Below, piece by piece: positions 6,231 to 12,545 of a stretch of DNA of 19,036 nucleotides. Source of the DNA: Chloroflexota bacterium (GTDB taxonomy: Bacteria; Chloroflexota; Dormibacteria; Dormibacterales; Dormibacteraceae); the NCBI GenBank assembly GCA_005880175.1, contig VBJR01000351.1, forward strand, positions 1-19,036, written 5' to 3'. A program made the position numbers and the translations under genes. Positions within the stretch are counted from its first letter, which is position 1. Each line of letters opens with the position of its first letter. The notes below the pieces were generated by a model. It saw only the letters and a program-made list of their open reading frames with translations, had not been told where the DNA came from and did not search any database.

Positions 6231-7223
6231 ATGTCGCCTCTATCAATTTCACTCGGGCGGGCCGCGCCCCGGACCGGCCTGCTGCTCGGCGCCGGCGGCG
6301 TCCTCGGCGGCGCCTGGCTGACCGGCGCGCTGGCGGCCCTGTCCCGGCTCACGGGCTGGCAGCCTCACCACGCCCGCGTCATCGTCGGCACGTCCGCCGG
6401 CGCCGTGATCGCCGCGCTGCTGGCGGCGGGCGTCGCGCCGGCCGACATCCTCTCGGCCTCGTCCGCGGCGGCCCGGGACGACGGCCCCCTGGCCGACCTC
6501 CTGCTCGAGCGGACGTACCGCAGCGCGAGGCGATGGCCTCGGCTGCTGCCAGGCTCGCTCGGGCTGGCTGGCCGGGCGCTCCGCGACCGGGCCCTCCTCC
6601 GCGTGCTCTGCGGGCTGCTGCCCCGGGGCCTCGTCGCGACCACCACGATCGAGGCGGCCGTCGCGCGCGTGGTGCCGGAGGGCTGGGCGCCGCACCCCGC
6701 CTGCTGGATCGTCGCCAGCGACTACGGGACCGGCGACCGCGTGGTCTTCGGCAGTCCGGGCGCGCCCCGGCCCCCGCTGGCGAGGGGCGTCGCGGCCTCC
6801 TGCGCGATCCCGGGCCTCTTCAGCCCGGTGGGCATCGCGGGCCGGTGGTACGTGGACGGCGGGCTCCGGTCGATGTCCAACGCGGACGTCCTAGAGCGCC
6901 AGCGGCTGGACGCCGTCATCGCGCTCAACCCGATGTCCGGCCGCGCCGGTCCCCGGCGCCGGGCGCCGCTGGAGCGGATGATGGCGGCCGTCCGGGCCTG
7001 GAGCGCCGCCCGGGTGGACGCCGAGCTGCGACGCCTCCGGGAGGCCGGCACGCCGGCGCTCCTGATCGAGCCGACCGAGGACGACCTGGACGCGATCGGA
7101 CCGCGGGTCATGGACGCCCGGCGCGCCCGCCGCGTCGCCGAGCTCGCCCGGGAGACGACCGCCGCCGAGCTGGAGCGGCCCGCCGCGCGGCCGTGGATGG
7201 ACGCGCTCAGCCGGGCCGGATGA
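6231..7223 (+). CDS. Patatin-like phospholipase / acyl hydrolase
   Basis: This 330-residue protein has the patatin fold signatures: the glycine-rich oxyanion loop LLGAGGVLGGAW (18-29), the nucleophile elbow GTSAG with S55, and the second catalytic residue in YVDGG with D209. The Ser-Asp dyad is complete, so it should hydrolyse lipid or other acyl esters. The typical ASCAIPGLF block (188-197) precedes the aspartate. There is no signal peptide, so a cytoplasmic or membrane-surface role is likely. The ATG at 6231 is chosen because the family's first strand begins soon after it. Upstream in-frame ATGs at 6165 and 6195 would run into the divergent DUF2231 gene. No ribosome-binding site is visible; the upstream DNA is AT-rich (about 6206-6230). 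Confidence 0.88.
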   Translation: MSPLSISLGRAAPRTGLLLGAGGVLGGAWLTGALAALSRLTGWQPHHARVIVGTSAGAVIAALLAAGVAPADILSASSAAARDDGPLADLLLERTYRSARRWPRLLPGSLGLAGRALRDRALLRVLCGLLPRGLVATTTIEAAVARVVPEGWAPHPACWIVASDYGTGDRVVFGSPGAPRPPLARGVAASCAIPGLFSPVGIAGRWYVDGGLRSMSNADVLERQRLDAVIALNPMSGRAGPRRRAPLERMMAAVRAWSAARVDAELRRLREAGTPALLIEPTEDDLDAIGPRVMDARRARRVAELARETTAAELERPAARPWMDALSRAG

Positions 7224-7338
7224 GTGCGCCGGCACCGTCAACCTCCTCCCCCCCAAAGGCGCATAATACGTGATAGTCAATCCATAACTTTTCACCTACT
7301 TCTTGGTGTGGGAGTCGATTCGAACCGGAGGTGGACCG
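7224..7338 (+). promoter_or_regulatory. AT-rich upstream region and ribosome-binding site of the PAS kinase
   Basis: The only AT-rich island here (7262-7292) holds CATAAT (7262-7267), TGATAG (7271-7276) and CATAAC (7283-7288), any of which could be a -10 element. No convincing -35 is seen. A strong GGAGGTG sits six bases before the ATG at 7339 and decides that start over the GTG or ATG codons further upstream. Confidence 0.35.
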
Positions 7339-8517
7339 ATGCTGAGCGACCGGGACCGCAGGGTCATCGAGGGACCGCTGCCAGGGACCGCCGACGCCTT
7401 CCGCCTGCTGGTCTGGGGCGTCAAGGAGTACGCGATCTTCATGCTCGACGCGAGCGGCGTGATCGTGAGCTGGAACGAGGGCGCCGAGCGGATCAAGGGC
7501 TACCGGCAGGAAGAGATCATCGGCAGGCACTTCTCCGTCTTCTACGAGCAGCCCGACATCGACGCCGGCAAACCCGACTGGGAGCTGCTGGTGGCGGAGC
7601 GGGAGGGCCAGTTTCAGGACGAGGGCTGGCGGCTGCGCCAGGACGGCAGCCGGTTCTGGGCCAGCGTCACCATCACCGCCCTCCGCGACGAGGCCGGCGT
7701 CCTGCGCGGCTTCGGCAAGGTCACCCGCGACATCACCGACCGCAAGATGGCGGCGGACCGGCAGACTGAGCAGCAGCGGCGCGAGGTCGGGAAGCTCCGC
7801 GACCACGCCAACCGGCTGGTGCAGCTGGAGCAGACCAAGAGCGAGTTCCTGAACGTGGCCTCGCACGAGCTCCGGGGACCGCTGGCGGTGCTCCGCGGCT
7901 ACCTCTCGATGGTGGAGGACGGCACGCTCTCGCCGGACGAGCTGCCCCGTGTCATGCCGATCATGTCCGGCAAGCTGCAGCAGATGGAGCTGCTCGTGCA
8001 GCGGATGCTCGAGACGGCGCGGCTGGAGGCCAGCCGGTTCGAGCTGCAGACCGACCTGCTCGACCTCACCGACCTGGTGGAGCAGATGGTCGCCCGCTAC
8101 CGGGTGTTCGTGCAGGACACGCACGCGCTCTCGCTGTCGCGGCCGGAGGTGCCGGCCGTCGTCCGCGGCGACGCCCGCCGTCTCGACACGGTGCTGTCCA
8201 ACCTCATCGACAACGCGATCAAGTATTCGCCCAGCGGCGGCCCGGTCGCGTGCATCGTCGCGACGACGCGAGGACGGGTGTTCGTCAGCGTGGAGGACCA
8301 CGGCGTGGGCATCCCGGAGGAGGCCATCGGCCGCCTCTTCACCCGGTTCGGCAGGATCGTGACGGCCGAGAACGCGCACATCGACGGGACCGGGCTCGGC
8401 CTGTACCTGGCCCGGGAGATCGCGCGCCGCCACAGTGGCGACATCCTCGTGGAGTCCCGCGAGGGCTACGGCAGCCGGTTCACGCTGATGCTCCCGCTCA
8501 GCACCGAGCGCCGGTAG
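7339..8517 (+). CDS. PAS-domain sensor histidine kinase (soluble)
   Basis: This 392-residue kinase has a PAS domain with PAC motif (about 20-135: WNEGAERIKGYRQEEIIGRH then FGKVTRDITDRK), a short coiled linker (about 136-168), a HisKA dimerisation domain with the H-box VASHELRGPLAVLRGY (phosphoacceptor H176), and a HATPase domain. The latter has the N-box LIDNAIKYSP (N292), G1 box DHGVGIP (320-326), F box LFTRFG and G2 box GTGLGLYLA (350-358). No transmembrane segment is present, so it senses a cytoplasmic cue such as redox state, light or a ligand. The PAS sequence pattern GRHFSVFY is common in soluble soil-bacterial kinases. No response regulator is adjacent; the nearest receiver trace is the broken piece near 11900-12020. 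The start is set by GGAGGTG six bases upstream. Confidence 0.93.
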   Translation: MLSDRDRRVIEGPLPGTADAFRLLVWGVKEYAIFMLDASGVIVSWNEGAERIKGYRQEEIIGRHFSVFYEQPDIDAGKPDWELLVAEREGQFQDEGWRLRQDGSRFWASVTITALRDEAGVLRGFGKVTRDITDRKMAADRQTEQQRREVGKLRDHANRLVQLEQTKSEFLNVASHELRGPLAVLRGYLSMVEDGTLSPDELPRVMPIMSGKLQQMELLVQRMLETARLEASRFELQTDLLDLTDLVEQMVARYRVFVQDTHALSLSRPEVPAVVRGDARRLDTVLSNLIDNAIKYSPSGGPVACIVATTRGRVFVSVEDHGVGIPEEAIGRLFTRFGRIVTAENAHIDGTGLGLYLAREIARRHSGDILVESREGYGSRFTLMLPLSTERR

Positions 8518-8567
8518 AGCGTCCAACCGGGGCCGACGAGCAGGGTATCGAGCTCTGAGAGGGGCCT

Positions 8568-8849
8568 GTGGTCCCGGAGCCGCTCACGCCCGAGACCGCC
8601 CTGGCACCGGCACGAGGTCAACGACGCCGCCAACCCGCTGCACCTGGAGCGCCGGCTGGCCTCCGACGGCCGCGTGGTCCGCTACGAGGTGGCGTGGCGT
8701 GGGTGGGCGGGGCCGACGTGCTGTTCGACCGGGCCAGGCTGGGCGAGGTGGGCGGTCTCACGTTCTGGCCCCAGCTCCCGCCCGACCACTGCTGCCCGGC
8801 GCCTGGCGGGACTGAACCGCGCCTGAGCTCCCCGGAGCCGCCGGACCGC
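8568..8849 (+). pseudogene. Decayed small ORF with two apparent frameshifts
   Basis: A GTG at 8568, after GAGAGGGG, begins VVPEPLTPETAL. From about 8602 the protein-like text continues one frame over as WHRHEVNDAANPLHLERR and VVRYEVAW. From about 8696 it returns to the first frame as VGGADVLFDRARLGEVGG and LTFWPQLPPD. The second switch falls on a direct five-base repeat (GGCGT twice, about 8689-8698), as a small tandem duplication would produce. The family is not recognised. Either a short gene of roughly 90 codons has been broken, or these are chance open stretches. Confidence 0.35.
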
Positions 8850-9014
8850 TCAGAGGCGCGTCATGCCGATGACGGCCAGGGCCAGGAGCAGGCCGACCCC
8901 GGTCCAGCCCATGAGCCGCAGAGCGGCCCGGGCCGCCGCCGCCCGGCGTCGCCGCCGCAGCAGCGACAGCCGTTCCTCGAGGTCCGCCAACGGGGTCCGG
9001 CCGTCCTCGCTCAC
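8850..9014 (-). CDS. Small single-pass membrane protein, 54 residues
   Basis: This minus-strand reading frame begins at a GTG (9014) and reads VSEDGRTPLADLEERLSLL, then a run of five arginines, an alanine-rich helix, and a single membrane segment (about 36-50, GWTGVGLLLALAVIG) near the C terminus. The basic stretch before the membrane helix predicts a cytoplasmic N terminus. It starts 13 bases after the stop of the upstream small zinc-ribbon gene, with AGGGTGAG before the GTG; an in-frame GTG at 9023 is an alternative start. The family is unknown. It is probably the last gene of a three-gene operon of tiny proteins. Confidence 0.55.
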   Translation of the reverse strand: MSEDGRTPLADLEERLSLLRRRRRAAAARAALRLMGWTGVGLLLALAVIGMTRL

Positions 9015-9027
9015 CGGGCTCACCCTG

Positions 9028-9258
9028 TCAGCGCCGCCCGCCGGGCTCGTACACGGTGAGGCAACGCCGGCAGTGCCGCAGGGCGGGGTCGGCGGCGTCC
9101 GGCACCGACCGGATGCAGCCGCACTCAGGGCACCGGGGCAACGCGGCCAGGAGGGCCGCGATGACCGCGGCGGCGCCGGCCAGGAGCACGACTCCCTCGT
9201 TGATCATGTGCTCGTACTCATCCTCGAACAGGGGCGAGGCGCCATCGCGGCGCCCCAC
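9028..9258 (-). CDS. Small membrane protein with a zinc-ribbon-like cysteine motif
   Basis: This 76-residue protein has an acidic N terminus (FEDEYEH), one membrane helix (about 23-40, VVLLAGAAAVIAALLAAL), and a C-terminal CPECGC followed 19 residues later by CRRC. This looks like a four-cysteine zinc ribbon facing one side of the membrane. No named family is recognised. The start is uncertain: a GTG at 9258 gives the full length, while an ATG at 9207 would give 59 residues and begin just before the helix; neither has a strong ribosome-binding site. It lies 13 bases after the 49-residue gene and 13 bases before the 54-residue gene, so all three are probably co-transcribed. Confidence 0.6.
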   Translation of the reverse strand: MGRRDGASPLFEDEYEHMINEGVVLLAGAAAVIAALLAALPRCPECGCIRSVPDAADPALRHCRRCLTVYEPGGRR

Positions 9259-9271
9259 CCCGCGCCGCTCG

Positions 9272-9421
9272 CTACCGCGGCTCCATCGTTTCCCGGTACT
9301 CGGGAGGTTCCTCGTCCGTCCGCTCGCCCTCGCCGTCGCCCTCGCCGCGCTCGGCGCGGCGGCGGAGCTCGTCGGCCGACTCCTTGACGTCGCCCACCTT
9401 CTGGCGCGCCTTGCCCTTCAT
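9272..9421 (-). CDS. Small CsbD-like stress protein, 49 residues
   Basis: The protein reads MKGKARQKVGDVKESADEL followed by a highly charged tail (RRRAERGEGDGEGERTDEEP). The opening resembles the CsbD-like general-stress family (K-G-x-x-x-x-VGD pattern), but the match is short and tentative. It is hydrophilic, probably flexible or helical. The ATG at 9421 is 13 bases from a perfect AAGGAGG (9441-9435). A nearer ATG would encode only two codons and stop (ATG AGA TGA), overlapping the real start. Upstream is a 140-base foldable leader ending in a strong hairpin. Longer in-frame starts (for example at 9520) would read through that hairpin and are not favoured. Confidence 0.6.
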   Translation of the reverse strand: MKGKARQKVGDVKESADELRRRAERGEGDGEGERTDEEPPEYRETMEPR

Positions 9422-9561
9422 CTCATCGCTGTCGCCTCCTTGGAATGGAAAGGGGGCCCCGCGAAGGGAGCCCCCTCTCAGCCTCGGCAGGGCCGCTCTC
9501 GGCGAGCTGGCCCCGTACATGGGGTGGGTTGGGAAGCAGCTGCGCTGCCCGAGGCCAACTA
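9422..9561 (-). promoter_or_regulatory. Candidate structured 5' leader (riboswitch-like or attenuator-like)
   Basis: Between an AT-rich promoter-like island (9568-9588) and the 49-residue gene lie about 140 bases without a gene. A long-range stem pairs 9482-9490 (CCTCGGCAG) with 9545-9554 (CTGCCCGAGG, one bulge). It encloses a hairpin at 9491-9512 (GGCCGCTC pairing with GAGC-T-GGCC), a possible CCCC/GGGG hairpin at 9511-9524, and the self-complementary GCAGCTGC at 9536-9543. A second strong hairpin (9451-9476) lies next to the ribosome-binding site. A closed multi-helix unit followed by a hairpin near the Shine-Dalgarno sequence is the layout of cis-regulatory RNAs, but I match it to no known class. 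Confidence 0.35.
9451..9476 (-). terminator. Terminator-like or attenuator hairpin before the 49-residue gene
   Basis: AGGGGGC (9451-9457) pairs with GCCCCCT (9470-9476), extended by CCC/GGG inside with a single bulged base and a five-base loop. Read on the minus strand it is followed by TTT and, 10 bases on, by the AAGGAGG of the downstream gene. No minus-strand gene ends just before it, so it probably acts within the leader rather than as an ordinary terminator. Confidence 0.45.
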
Positions 9562-9611
9562 AACCCTACTATGACACTATCATTTTTTCGCGGTGGCCTC
9601 TGCCGATCTGG

Positions 9612-9776
9612 TCACCAGCGGTACCAGCGTCCGCCCCCATCTGCCGAGCGCAGCAGGAACCCGATCGCCCAGATCACGAGAGCCGCGATCAGGATGTACC
9701 AGAGGACGTTCCACACGAACCCGCCGCCGCCGAGCAGCAGCAGGATGAGCAGCAGGACGACAATGGCCGCGATCAT
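9612..9776 (-). CDS. Small two-helix 'hydrophobic protein' of the actinobacterial type
   Basis: This 54-residue protein consists of two membrane helices (about 2-16 and 24-43) and a short basic, aromatic tail GGGRWYRW. The sequence layout, with IAAIVVLLLILLLLGGGGF then WYILIAALVIWAIGFL and a glycine/arginine-rich end, is typical of the small 'hydrophobic protein' family common in actinobacteria and of unknown function. The start at 9776 is fixed by a strong GGAGGTGA eight bases upstream. It is divergent from the 201-residue gene across an AT-rich region with the 19-bp palindrome. Confidence 0.8.
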   Translation of the reverse strand: MIAAIVVLLLILLLLGGGGFVWNVLWYILIAALVIWAIGFLLRSADGGGRWYRW

Positions 9777-9813
9777 CTTTTCGATCACCTCCTCTTCAGA
9801 ACTTCGCGTTAAG

Positions 9814-9832
9814 CTGATAGTAATAATATCAC
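9814..9832. promoter_or_regulatory. Second copy of the 19-bp palindrome in a divergent promoter
   Basis: CTGATAGTAATAATATCAC matches CTGATAGCGATACTATCAG at 4592-4610 at 15 of 19 positions, with the arms TGATA/TATCA conserved. It lies midway between the starts of the small hydrophobic protein (minus) and the 201-residue protein (plus). It overlaps likely -10 boxes on both strands, including TATCAC, which sits 18 bases after TTCGCG (9803-9808) on the plus strand. Confidence 0.5.
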
Positions 9833-9860
9833 TATTCATTCGAGAAAGGAGGTAGTGGTC

Positions 9861-10466
9861 ATGTCCACCACGACCATCGTCGTCGCGGTGCTGGTGGTGC
9901 TGGCGCTCATCGCGATCGGGATCCTGGTGTGGCTCACGACGCGGGGCGGCCGCAGCCGGCGCCTGCGCAGCCGGTTCGGACCGGAGTACGACCGCGTGGT
10001 CGGCGAGACCGGCAACCGCGCCGACGCCGAGACGCAGCTGGAGCAGCGCGTCGAGGAGCGGAACCAGCTGCCGATCCGGGACCTGGAGCCGGCGGAGCGC
10101 GAGCGCTACGCCACCGCCTGGACCACGATCCAGCAGCGGTTCGTTGACGATCCCTCGGGCGCTGTGGCGGAGGCCGACGACCTCTGCACCGCCCTGATGG
10201 GCGCCCGCGGGTATCCGACGCAGGACTTCGAGCGGCAGGCGGCGATGGTCTCCGTGGACCACGCCGACGTGGTGCCGAGCTATCGCCGCGCGCACGAGCT
10301 GTCGGCGACAGCGACGACCGCTCCCGCGCCGACCGACGACCTGCGCGAGTCGATGGTCCAGTACCGGGCGCTGTTCGAGCGGCTGCTCGGCGAGCCGGTC
10401 CGGACGGCGGACGACGGTACCGGCAGCGGCCGGCGGCCGCACGCTCACGACGAGGAGGCGAGATGA
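9861..10466 (+). CDS. Membrane-anchored protein of an actinobacterial unknown family
   Basis: This 201-residue protein has an N-terminal membrane helix (about 5-26, IVVAVLVVLALIAIGILVWL) followed by RGGRSRRLRSRFGPEYDRVV and a long charged helical domain with YATAWTTIQQRFVDDP (about 80-95), EADDLCTALM, GYPTQDFERQAA and a C-terminal VQYRALFERLLGE. The FGPEYDRVV...RFVD-P...GYP pattern is a familiar family of conserved hypothetical actinobacterial proteins with no assigned function. The ATG at 9861 has AAGGAGG eight bases before it, better than the GTG at 9855. The stop overlaps the next start as ATGA, so the two genes are coupled. The cytoplasmic part resembles the downstream protein. Confidence 0.85.
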   Translation: MSTTTIVVAVLVVLALIAIGILVWLTTRGGRSRRLRSRFGPEYDRVVGETGNRADAETQLEQRVEERNQLPIRDLEPAERERYATAWTTIQQRFVDDPSGAVAEADDLCTALMGARGYPTQDFERQAAMVSVDHADVVPSYRRAHELSATATTAPAPTDDLRESMVQYRALFERLLGEPVRTADDGTGSGRRPHAHDEEAR

Positions 10467-10935
10467 CGATGGAAGACCGCAGCGACAGGGTTTCGAGCGC
10501 GACCAGGAGGACATGGAGGCGCGCCGGGCCGGCGAGCCCGCCGGCACCCCGGCCGGCGAACGCGCCGGGGAGCGCGCCGCCGACCCCGAGGCCAGGGCGG
10601 CGACCGCCGTCGCCACGGCGCCGGACGTCGAGCCCACCACCGCGGCCGGCGCCGGCGCCCCCACACCGGGGGCGGAGCCTCCGGACCTCCTCGGCGACGG
10701 CGAGCTGACCTCGCTCCGGGACCGCTGGGCGGGCCTCCAGGCGATGTTCGTGGACGACCCGGGCCGGGCCACCCGGGAGGCCGACACGATGGTGGGCGAG
10801 CTGCTCGACCACCTGCGGAGCCGGCACGAGGAGCTGCACGGCGGCGGCCGCGAGGCCGGCGGCCACGCGGACACCGAGGCCCTCCGCGTCGAGTTCCTGC
10901 GCTACCGGTCCTTCCTGCGAGTCCTGCTGGGCTGA
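10463..10935 (+). CDS. Soluble paralogue of the preceding protein, with an apparent frameshift near its start
   Basis: The coupled ATG at 10463 (ATGA overlap) reads MTMEDRSDR. The protein-like text then continues in the -1 frame from about 10489 as GFERDQEDMEARRAGEP. One extra G in the GGG at 10488-10490 would join them into a single protein of about 157 residues. Without it, translation could only begin at the ATG at 10513 (140 residues), where AGGAGG is just two bases away, too close. The domain LRDRWAGLQAMFVDDP, READTMVGELLDHL and LRYRSFLRVLLG mirrors the C-terminal half of the upstream gene, so the pair arose by duplication. The middle is low-complexity (Ala, Pro, Gly, Glu). Whether the shift is real, an error or recent damage cannot be told from one sequence. 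Confidence 0.65.
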
Positions 10936-10941
10936 TTCCCT

Positions 10942-10974
10942 CGGGGAGCCAGGCCCTCGCGCCTGGGCTCCCCG
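10942..10974. terminator. Terminator hairpin between convergent genes
   Basis: CGGGGAGCC-AGGC (10942-10954) pairs with GCCT-G-GGCTCCCCG (10961-10974) around CCTCGC, with one bulged G. It lies just after the plus-strand stop (10935) and just before the end of the minus-strand ATPase remnant (10984), so it probably serves both strands. Confidence 0.7.
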
Positions 10975-10983
10975 GGTCCGGCC

Positions 10984-11894
10984 CTACCCGGGCAGGGCGG
11001 CCCGGTGCGCCGCGTCCGGCACCGCCCCGAGCGTGATGCCGTTCTCCGTGATGTCGAACGCCTTCACCTCGGGGTCGTGCCGGCTGCCCCGGGTCTTGAG
11101 CACGGTCAGGGCGCGCTGCAGCCGGCCGTCCTGGCGCAGGTACTGCAGCAGCAGCACGTTGTCCGAGAGGTGCGACAGGCCGCGGTCGGAGACGCGGACC
11201 ACGTCGAACAGCTCCGGGACCTCCTGCGTCATCAGGAGGCTGATCCCGGCACGCGAGAACCGGCGCGTCAGCGAGTACATCCACTCCAGGAACCGGTCCT
11301 CGTCGCCGGCCGCGCGGGCCAGGTCGCCCAGGCTGTCCACGAGGGCGCGCCTGGCGCCCACCCGCTCCGCCAGGTCGATGAGCTCGTACACCCACTCGTC
11401 GATGTCCACGTCCACCGGCGACCGGCTCAGGAGGTGGACGGCCGGTGCGTCGAGCGTCCAGGGAAGATGAAGTGCAGGAAGCGGCGGAACTCCCCCTCGT
11501 CGCTCGCGAACGCGTGCAGGGCCCGGAAGCTGTCGATCACGACCATCGCCGGCCGGTACTCCTTCAGCAGGGCGTCGAGCAGGCGCTGGGTCGCCGCCAG
11601 CCCCTCCCCGATCAGCGTGGCCCCCAGGTCCTGGTAGACCACCCGCCGGCCCACCGCGCCGGCGTCGAAGAACGAGAGCGACTGGCCGTAGCGGATGATC
11701 TTGTCGAACGGCTCGGACACCGTCGTGAGGTACAGCGCCGGCCGCTCCTCGGTCGCGTTCTGGAAGACGTACTGCTGGCTCAGGATCGTCTTGCCGCTGC
11801 CGGGTCCGCCGACGATCAGGTTGATGCCGTTCGCCGGGAGGCCGCCGTGCAGGATGGCGTCCAGCCGCGGGAGGCCGCTCGCGAGACGGTCCAT
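10984..11894 (-). pseudogene. RAD55/KaiC-like two-domain ATPase with central deletion and frameshift
   Basis: From the ATG at 11894 the frame reads a KaiC/RAD55-type first domain: LPRLDAILHGGLP, Walker A GGPGSGKT (29-36), FFDAGAVGRRVVYQDLG and Walker B AMVVIDSF. It ends abruptly after FRRFLH (about 11475) and stops near 11427. In another frame, from about 11455 on, text continues as TLDAPAVHLLSRSPVDVD, then Walker B RALVDSL, LLMTQEVPELF, GLSHLSDNVLLLQYLR and VLKTRGSRHD. These belong to the second half of a second KaiC domain. Its Walker A half and the end of domain one are missing. Intact relatives carry two complete domains in roughly 480-500 residues; here about 170 or more are lost. The start overlaps the upstream receiver remnant's stop (TGATG). 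A functional pair of short proteins is unlikely. Confidence 0.75.
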
Positions 11895-12133
11895 CAGCCG
11901 GGCGGATTCCCGCCGGCCGCCGGACGGGCGACGGCGCTCGTGCCCAGGAGGTCGCGCACGACGGAGACCAGCTCCAGCGGCTCCAGCGGCTTCTGCAGGA
12001 ACGCGCTGGCGCCGACGCTCACCGCCTCGTCCAGGCGCCCGTGTACGCCGGCCGCGAGTGGGCGGCGCCCCCGCGCGGCCCGGGGCGCGGCCTGTGGCCG
12101 GCGAACCAGCTGGGCGACCTCGCCCAGGTGCGC
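11894..12133 (-). pseudogene. Truncated response-regulator receiver domain
   Basis: The minus frame ending at TGA (11896-11894) reads GRLDEAVSVGASAFLQKP then LEPLELVSVVRDLLG. This is the last third of a receiver domain with the conserved Lys-Pro pair (KP) and final helix. Upstream of about 12030 the frame loses any receiver character and reaches a stop at 12136-12134, so the phosphorylated aspartate and the acidic pocket are absent, as is a start codon. Its stop overlaps the ATPase start by one base, showing that the two were once a coupled regulator-ATPase pair. No gene is visible in the rest of this stretch. Confidence 0.6.
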
Positions 12134-12394
12134 TCAGCGGGCGGCGGAACCGTCGTCCGGCTGCACGTCCACCGCGTTCGCTGACCCGCCGAGCATCTCC
12201 TTCACGTGTCGGAGCAGCTCCTCGTTGTTGGCCTCGATGGCGGTCGCCACCGCCGACGCCAGCGCCTGGGGATCGCCCACGTCGCCGGCCTCGTCGAGAT
12301 CGGCGACGATCGCCGCCTCCAGCGCGGCGCGGCTCAGCCCGAAACGGGCGGACGCCGGCCGGTCGCCGCTCCTCGCCCTCTGCACGTCGCTCAT
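12134..12394 (-). CDS. Hypothetical small helical protein, 86 residues
   Basis: No family is recognised. The protein is rich in alanine and acidic residues and mostly helical: LSRAALEAAIVADLDEAGD (about 24-42), ALASAVATAIEANNEELLRH (about 48-67) and VKEMLGG. It ends in a polar tail (VDVQPDDGSAAR). There is no membrane segment. The ATG at 12394 is preferred over longer in-frame starts because TAGCGT lies exactly seven bases upstream (12407-12402), the spacing of a leaderless promoter, and the upstream extension is low-complexity. Its stop lies next to the receiver remnant, in the same frame, so it may once have been part of that operon. The helical repeat-like pattern hints at a protein-interaction role, which is only a guess. 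Confidence 0.55.
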   Translation of the reverse strand: MSDVQRARSGDRPASARFGLSRAALEAAIVADLDEAGDVGDPQALASAVATAIEANNEELLRHVKEMLGGSANAVDVQPDDGSAAR

Positions 12395-12545
12395 CGAGCC
12401 CACGCTACCGGAGGTGCCGGCCTGTTCGCGACCGGACGGCGACCGACCCCTGGAGGCGCTCACTCCGGATACCGGACTTGCAATGGGCGCTGTCGGGTTT
12501 CGTACAGTGGCAACGTGCCTGGCTGTCTCACCATGTCGGTCCGAC

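Noticed and set aside
7310..7338. Possible tRNA 3' half on the minus strand (GGTTCGAATC with CACACCA-like end)
   Set aside because: Apart from one G-C pair the five-base T-stem does not pair, and no acceptor partner (TGGGAGT) is found 65-70 bases upstream. The resemblance is chance.
9422..9561. Known riboswitch classes (c-di-AMP, cobalamin, SAM, guanidine) for the leader
   Set aside because: None of their conserved sequence blocks are present; only the general multi-helix layout is riboswitch-like.
9384..9855. Plus-strand open frames across the small-protein region
   Set aside because: They run antisense to genes with strong ribosome-binding sites and recognisable membrane helices, and have no start signals of their own.
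10487..10494. Programmed -1 frameshift site GGGTTTC in the 140/157-residue gene
   Set aside because: The heptamer is not in the phase required relative to the upstream reading frame (codons read AGG GTT TCG), and no downstream pseudoknot is obvious; a missing G is simpler.
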